Origin: Tomocerus qinae
Lineage: Eukaryota; Arthropoda; Collembola; Entomobryomorpha; Tomoceridae
Length of the DNA: 64,000 bases
Direction of reading: 5' to 3'
NCBI GenBank assembly: GCA_020055645.1
Contig: CM034546.1
Span: forward strand, 9,920,001 to 9,984,000
Each line of letters opens with the position of its first letter. Positions within the stretch are counted from its first letter, which is position 1. Positions 59,421 to 64,000 of the stretch are shown piece after piece. A program made the position numbers and the translations under genes. The notes beneath the pieces are model-generated. The model did not search any database. It had not been told where the DNA came from and saw only the letters and a list, made by a program, of their open reading frames with translations.

Positions 59421-60440
59421 CTTATTTTAAAACAGCCTGTGAATACAACGTATAGTTTTCTATAGGTCTGTTATAAAAGTTTGCAAATGTTTCTGATTTC
59501 TTAGACCAACCTGCATATTGAAAAATTAAATCTGTCGGTACTCCTTTGGCAGCTGCTTTGGAACTAGAAGTATGTCGAAAACTGTGAGATGTAAAAACGC
59601 TAGTGTCTATATCAGCTTCTTTTAGAAGCCAAAATAACCATCTACTCAAAGTTTGAGTTGACACTGCACTATGTGGTTTAATAATGCTTAGGAACAATGA
59701 ATCATCTTTCCTAAATTCTATGGTACGTTTCAGGTGTGCAAACAGACAGCTTACAACGCATAGTTTACTATTTTCTAGGTAGGGTGGAAGAATCAAACAT
59801 GGTTGGACTGAACTTGCTTTAGAAGTCTTAATCATATCTTTTATATGAACTTTTACTACGTCACCGAAGCTAATATTGGGTATTTTAATAAAAGATAGAG
59901 TTTGAACTCTTTGTGCTGTGATTAATGCCAATAATCCAATTAGTTTCAAAGAAAGTTGTCTTAGATTTAGCAAGTCGTTTGAAGGCCAAGAGTTGAAAAC
60001 ATCCAAAATTTTGTCAGCGTTCCAAATATAAGAGTTTTTTGGCTGAGGTATATTTAATCTATATATACCCTTCAAATGTCTTGCTACTAAAGGATGTTGG
60101 CCTATTTTCAAACCGTCTATAGGATTAAGTAAACTGGATAAAGCTGACCTGGCTGAATTTATCGAGGAATACCCTAAGTCTTGCTCGTGAAGAACAGTTA
60201 GAAATGATAATTGCTAGTTTTTTAGTTTTTAAATTGCTTGACAGTGGGTCTAAATTTCTTTGACTGCAATACTGGAACCTCTTTTTATATACAGACTCGT
60301 ATTGGTTCCATGTTGATTGAGAACATGAAGCGTATAAAAGTTTTACTACATTTTCTGGGTAGCCTTGATTTTCTAGACTTTCCCGGATAAGATTGCGGCT
60401 GCAAGGTGCAAATCTGAGTGGAGAGGGTGCGGTCTGCAAT
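59420..60440 (-). mobile_element. tyrosine-recombinase part of the DIRS-type element
   Basis: The region shows the tyrosine-recombinase pattern: an Arg in ITAQRVQTLS, HSFRHTSSS (H-x-x-R box), YAGWSKKSETFANFYNR with the late Tyr candidate. This type of recombinase integrates circular DNA copies of DIRS elements. Fossil copy; positions approximate. Confidence 0.78.
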
Positions 60441-61420
60441 CATAAGGAGAAACAAGCAGATCACGCTTTGGATTAAATATTAGAATTTTCGAAACAGCTA
60501 ATTCTATGAATCTTGGGTACCAAGGTTGCGATTTCCACAACGGAACGACAACAATGCCTTCTGCTTTGTCGTCGATAATTTTTCGTAAAACTCTGCCAAT
60601 TAAACAAAATGGGGGAAAGGCGTAAAACTTATCATTCCATTTGACCGTGAAAGCGTCTACGAATAATGATTTCGGATCTGGTTTCCAAGAGATAAAATGT
60701 TCACATTTTGTGGTGTGTTGACTTGCAAATAAATCCAAATTAGGCTTATAGAAAGTATTGCATATTCTATTAAATTCGATATCATTAATCATCCATTCAC
60801 TGTCGTCTAAATCTTGCCTAGACTCTTTATCTGCTAATAAATTTTTTGCACTCGATATATAGGATGCAAAAATATACAGATTTTTTGATTCGCAATACTG
60901 CCAAATGGATTTTGCAATGCTGTGCAAATGAGGATAGCGGCACCCTCCAAACTTATTTATGTATGATCTTGCTGTAGTATTATCAGTTCTAATTAATATT
61001 TGAGTATTTTGTTAGTCTTTAAATAGGGAGCGTAAGCTTTGGTCTATAGCCCTCAATTCCAATTCATTAATGCTGCAATTTTGTAATTCCATTGGCCAAT
61101 GGCCACTGGAAACTATATTATTGCATACGCATCCCCAGCCTGATAAAGAAGCATCTGTACTGATACTATATTTAAAAGAATCTTTTCTAATAAAATTTAC
61201 AGCACCGGGTGCATTTTGTATCCACCAACTAATGTCATTTTTAGCTAAACCTGAAAAAGACATTAAATTGTCAAAATCATTGGAATTTTTCATCAAATGC
61301 AGCGATTTTTCATATTCTAATTGTCTAGTATACAAACTCCCATATGGAATAGCTGGACATGCAGAAATCAGATGGCCTATTAATTTAGCAGCATTTTGTA
61401 TGGTAAACTGATCCAAAAGT
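60370..61420 (-). mobile_element. RNase H and linking region of the DIRS-type element
   Basis: STDASLSGWGCVC and NELELRAID belong to RNase H. Further on, NLDLFASQHTTKCEHFISWK and YAFPPFCLIGRVLRKI with VVPLWKSQPWYPRFIELA are phrases typical of DIRS-like polyproteins. Fossil copy; positions approximate. Confidence 0.75.
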
Positions 61421-61439
61421 TCAAATTGGTGACAGAGGG

Positions 61440-62250
61440 AAATAATTTTTGTCTTTTTGTCCTCAGGTTATTTTACGTACATATGTACTGAGTTAAAAAT
61501 AAACCCCAGGTACTTGATTTCTTGAACCGGTACTAAAACAGATTTACCCCAGTTAATAATGAAACCTAGATTTTCTAAGACAGAGGTTACAGTTTCTATT
61601 GACTTTTCACAAAGTTCAAGACCTCTATCTAATAAAAGGATGTCATCTAGAAATATGACTGAACAGTAACCTTGCTCCCTCAGAACAGTCATCACAGGCT
61701 TCATTATTTTTGTAAAAATGTAAGGAGATATGTTTAAACCAAAGGTCAAGCATGTAAATTCGTACAATTTTTGCTCACACCGAAATCTTAAATACTTTCT
61801 AGAAGCCGGATCAATGGATACTAAATAAAAGGCATCTTTGATATCTATTTTCCCAAAAAAGCAGTTTTGTATCATAAGGTTACGTACCATTCTAAAGTCC
61901 TCCATCTTAAAGTGGGGACACTCGACATATTCCTTCAGATGATTAAGATTAATTATTAATCTAAATGTACCATCAGGTTTTGATACAGGAAGTATTGATG
62001 AAATGAATTGGTCTATGCAATCGTCTACCTGAGTTATAGCATTGATTTGTTGTAACTTTTCAACAGCAGTTTGGAGGGCTGATATTTCAATTGCATTAAA
62101 ATTGCGATTTTTTGCCTCTGATTTCTGTCTAGGTTCGCGTTTAAAAGGTATTTTTACACCCTTGATACATTCAAGAACGAAAGTATCAGCTGTTATCTCT
62201 TTCCAATTAATAAAAAATTTAGATAGACGACCGGCAGAATAACTTACATT
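61440..62250 (-). mobile_element. reverse-transcriptase part of the DIRS-type element
   Basis: Motifs seen are KIDIKDAFYLVSIDP, FTCLTFGLNISPYIFTK and the catalytic box VIFLDDILLL, followed by EIKYLGFIF. These are the palm-domain blocks of DIRS/LTR-type reverse transcriptases. Fossil copy; positions approximate. Confidence 0.8.
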
Positions 62251-62299
62251 GACATTTGAGAGACGCTTAGTATTTTGGTAGGCACAGTTAGATGAACAT

Positions 62300-62810
62300 G
62301 GCTCTACTTCTCGAATCGTGGCTCTTGGCGTCGAAATTTATTGAATTGTCCGCGACTTTGTGGGCGAGATCGACGGAATTGAAAGCCGCCCCTGCGACGA
62401 GGCAGCACCCCCCAGGTTAAAGACCCGGCAGGGTAATTTCTTGTCTGATTTGTTCCTGTAGCATATGGAACAAAACGGCGTCTGTCCAATGGAGGGCGAT
62501 ATTTCCTAATGATCTTCAAATTGTTCTTGGATTCTTTCAATGCGTCAGAGAGACCATCTCCAAATAAAAATTCCGACACGGGAATCTTTGAGGCACAAAT
62601 ACCAGCATATTCAGGGTTAATTTGCTCTCTTAATTTAGATCTGCGCTGTTGATTGATGTCTCGAAATGCTCCATCCATGGCGAGCATAGATGCCCCATCC
62701 ATGGCTATTTGAACTAAATCGCGAGCCTTGTTTGCAGGAATTGAACCTGATATGTCCATCACTGTTTCTACAATTTTTGCGAACGCCGTCATTCCAGCAG
62801 GCATCGAAAA
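62300..62810 (-). mobile_element. gag-like part of the DIRS-type element
   Basis: An alpha-helical stretch with repeated AMDGA motifs is followed by an Arg-rich end (RRRGGFQFRRSRPQSRGQF), which could bind nucleic acid. Similar short gag proteins with Arg/Gly-rich ends are known from DIRS elements. Fossil copy; positions approximate. Confidence 0.6.
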
Positions 62811-62861
62811 AATTTAAATTTCCACAGTAACAAGCTCCTCCCACTTTCTAATTTCCACACT

Positions 62862-62918
62862 TTAGCCCCGCCCCCAAGCCACGCCCCCGAAGGGGGCGTG
62901 GCTTGGGGGCGGGGCTAA
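62862..62918. repeat. 57-nt perfect GC-rich palindrome
   Basis: Two 27-base arms (TTAGCCCCGCCCCCAAGCCA and on) face each other around a 3-base loop. It is the most GC-rich stretch of the right half of the window and lies about 50 bases beyond the gag-like region of the retroelement. TTTCCACACTTTAGC beside it recurs at about 36106. Confidence 0.85.
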
Positions 62919-62984
62919 TCCAAATTTCCAGTGCAACATGAATTTTCTAAAGAAAATCCTGCACAGCCTGCGTTTTAAAAAATC

Positions 62985-63930
62985 TCCCCCAAATTTTCAT
63001 TTTATCCCAAAATTTCCAGGTTTTCCCAAATGTCCATTTCACACCAAAATTTCCAGTTTTCCTCAAATCTAAATTTTATACCAAAATTTCCAGTTTTCCT
63101 CAAATTTCCATTTTCACTAAAGTTTTCCAGTTAATTCCCAATTTTCTAGTTTTGTCAAAATTTCCATTTTATACCAAAATTTCCAGGTTTCCCCAAATTT
63201 CCATTTTATATCAAAATTTCCAGTTATCTTCAATTTTCCCATTTATACCGAGATTTCCAGTTTTCCCCAAATTTCCATTTTATTCCAAAATTTCCAGTAT
63301 CCCCAAATTTTCATTTTATACCAAAATTTGCAGCTATCCTTAAGTTCTTCTTTGAAAGCGAGATTTCCATTTTTCCCCAAATTTCCATTTTATACAAAAA
63401 TTTCCAGTTTCCTTCAAAATTTCCCGTTTTTCCCAAATTTCTATTCAATTTTTACTCTAATTTTTCAGTTTCTTCCCAAATTTTTAGTTTTGCCTAAATT
63501 TCTTATTTTCACTCAAATTTTCCAGTTTTTCCCAAATTTTCATTTTATACCAAAATTTCCAGTTTTCCCCAAATTTCTATTTCACTTAAATTTTTCAGTT
63601 TTATCCAATTTTATAGTATTTCCATACAATTTCATTTTCACCCAAGTTTCCATTATTTTTCAAATTTTTCAGTTTTTTCCTAATTTGCAATGTAAACCCA
63701 AACTCCCAGTTTCTCTCTAAATTTCCAGTTTTTCCCTAAATTTCCAGTTTTTTCCAAATTTCTGGTTTTCCCCGATATTCCAGTTTTTTCTTCAAATTTC
63801 CCTTTCCCCCAATTTCCAGTTGTACGGCATATTTCTAATTTTGCTGAGAAATTTTATTTTTCCCCCAAATTTCCAGTTTTTTCCAAATATCCAGGTTTTC
63901 TCTAAATTTCCAGTTTTCCCCAAACCAAAC
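62985..63930. repeat. degenerate TTTCCAG/TTTTCCCC minisatellite
   Basis: Units of about 34-38 bp read AATTTCCAGTTTTCCCCAAA then TTTCCATTTTATACCAAA, with many variants, to near the end of the window. Phe/Pro-rich chance frames (63152-63343, 63328-63720) come from the repeat. Confidence 0.75.
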
Positions 63931-64000
63931 TACATTAATAAAAAATTAGCTATAAATTCGTACTTGACTCAAACGCCATACTCATTTTTCATGGTTTCAT

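Larger units (their letters stand above)
59420..62810 (-). mobile_element. DIRS-type tyrosine-recombinase retroelement, broken
   Basis: Order on the minus strand is a gag-like region, reverse transcriptase, RNase H with the linking region, and a tyrosine recombinase. This is the order of DIRS-like elements, which insert through a recombinase instead of an integrase. The element is broken, with several interruptions (about four to six). The remaining frames are long and the motifs clear, so it is probably a fairly recent insertion. Terminal repeats were not identified, so start and end refer to the coding part. Confidence 0.82.

Noticed and set aside
63152-63720. Phe/Pro-rich frames near the right end
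   Set aside because: They result from the TTTCC minisatellite, which stays open by composition.

Overview
The window looks like nuclear DNA of an arthropod: it is AT-rich, has short GT-AG introns, a tRNA-derived SINE, Helitrons and hAT elements, and a cluster of intronless, divergent ionotropic receptor (IR) genes. A hexapod close to springtails would fit the mix of expanded divergent IRs, NACHT proteins and a DIRS-type retroelement, but that placement is inference. No ribosomal or clear tRNA gene is visible.

Left part (1-14 kb). A four-exon gene (688-6490) encodes a 1,657-residue STAND ATPase: a SAM domain, a NACHT ATPase, a long HEAT/ARM-like helical array, a few leucine-rich repeats and a C-terminal region I do not recognise. 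About 5.6 kb downstream lies the first IR gene (12091-14043).

Middle (14-45 kb). This is mostly repeats. There is a 3.46-kb hAT-type element filled with a 64-bp minisatellite, a 133-bp satellite that flips orientation, a six-exon gene of unknown function (22358-25496), and a degraded NACHT 3' end cut in two by a Helitron and a 1.6-kb foldback element. A 1.4-kb snapback element with a hAT MITE inside follows. An inverted IR gene (33025-34848, minus strand) comes next, then a second Helitron copy holding a piggyBac-like MITE and a foldback element built on a 66-bp minisatellite.

Right part (45-64 kb). An IR fragment abuts another NACHT 3' end, followed by a SINE, a whole IR gene (49954-51933), and an IR gene that is open throughout except for one in-frame stop (55271-57208). 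A broken DIRS-type retroelement on the minus strand (about 59.4-62.8 kb), a GC-rich palindrome and a degenerate minisatellite fill the end.

How the parts relate. Remnants of the NACHT 3' end, a shared intergenic block and an IR gene recur in similar order, so the region probably grew by duplication of a NACHT-spacer-IR unit and was then invaded by DNA transposons. Because the blocks are duplicated, several insertions have a paralogous empty site inside the window, which fixes their ends and target duplications. The IR proteins are predicted chemosensory channels at the cell surface; the NACHT protein is a predicted cytoplasmic signalling ATPase. Nothing in the sequence shows that the two work together.
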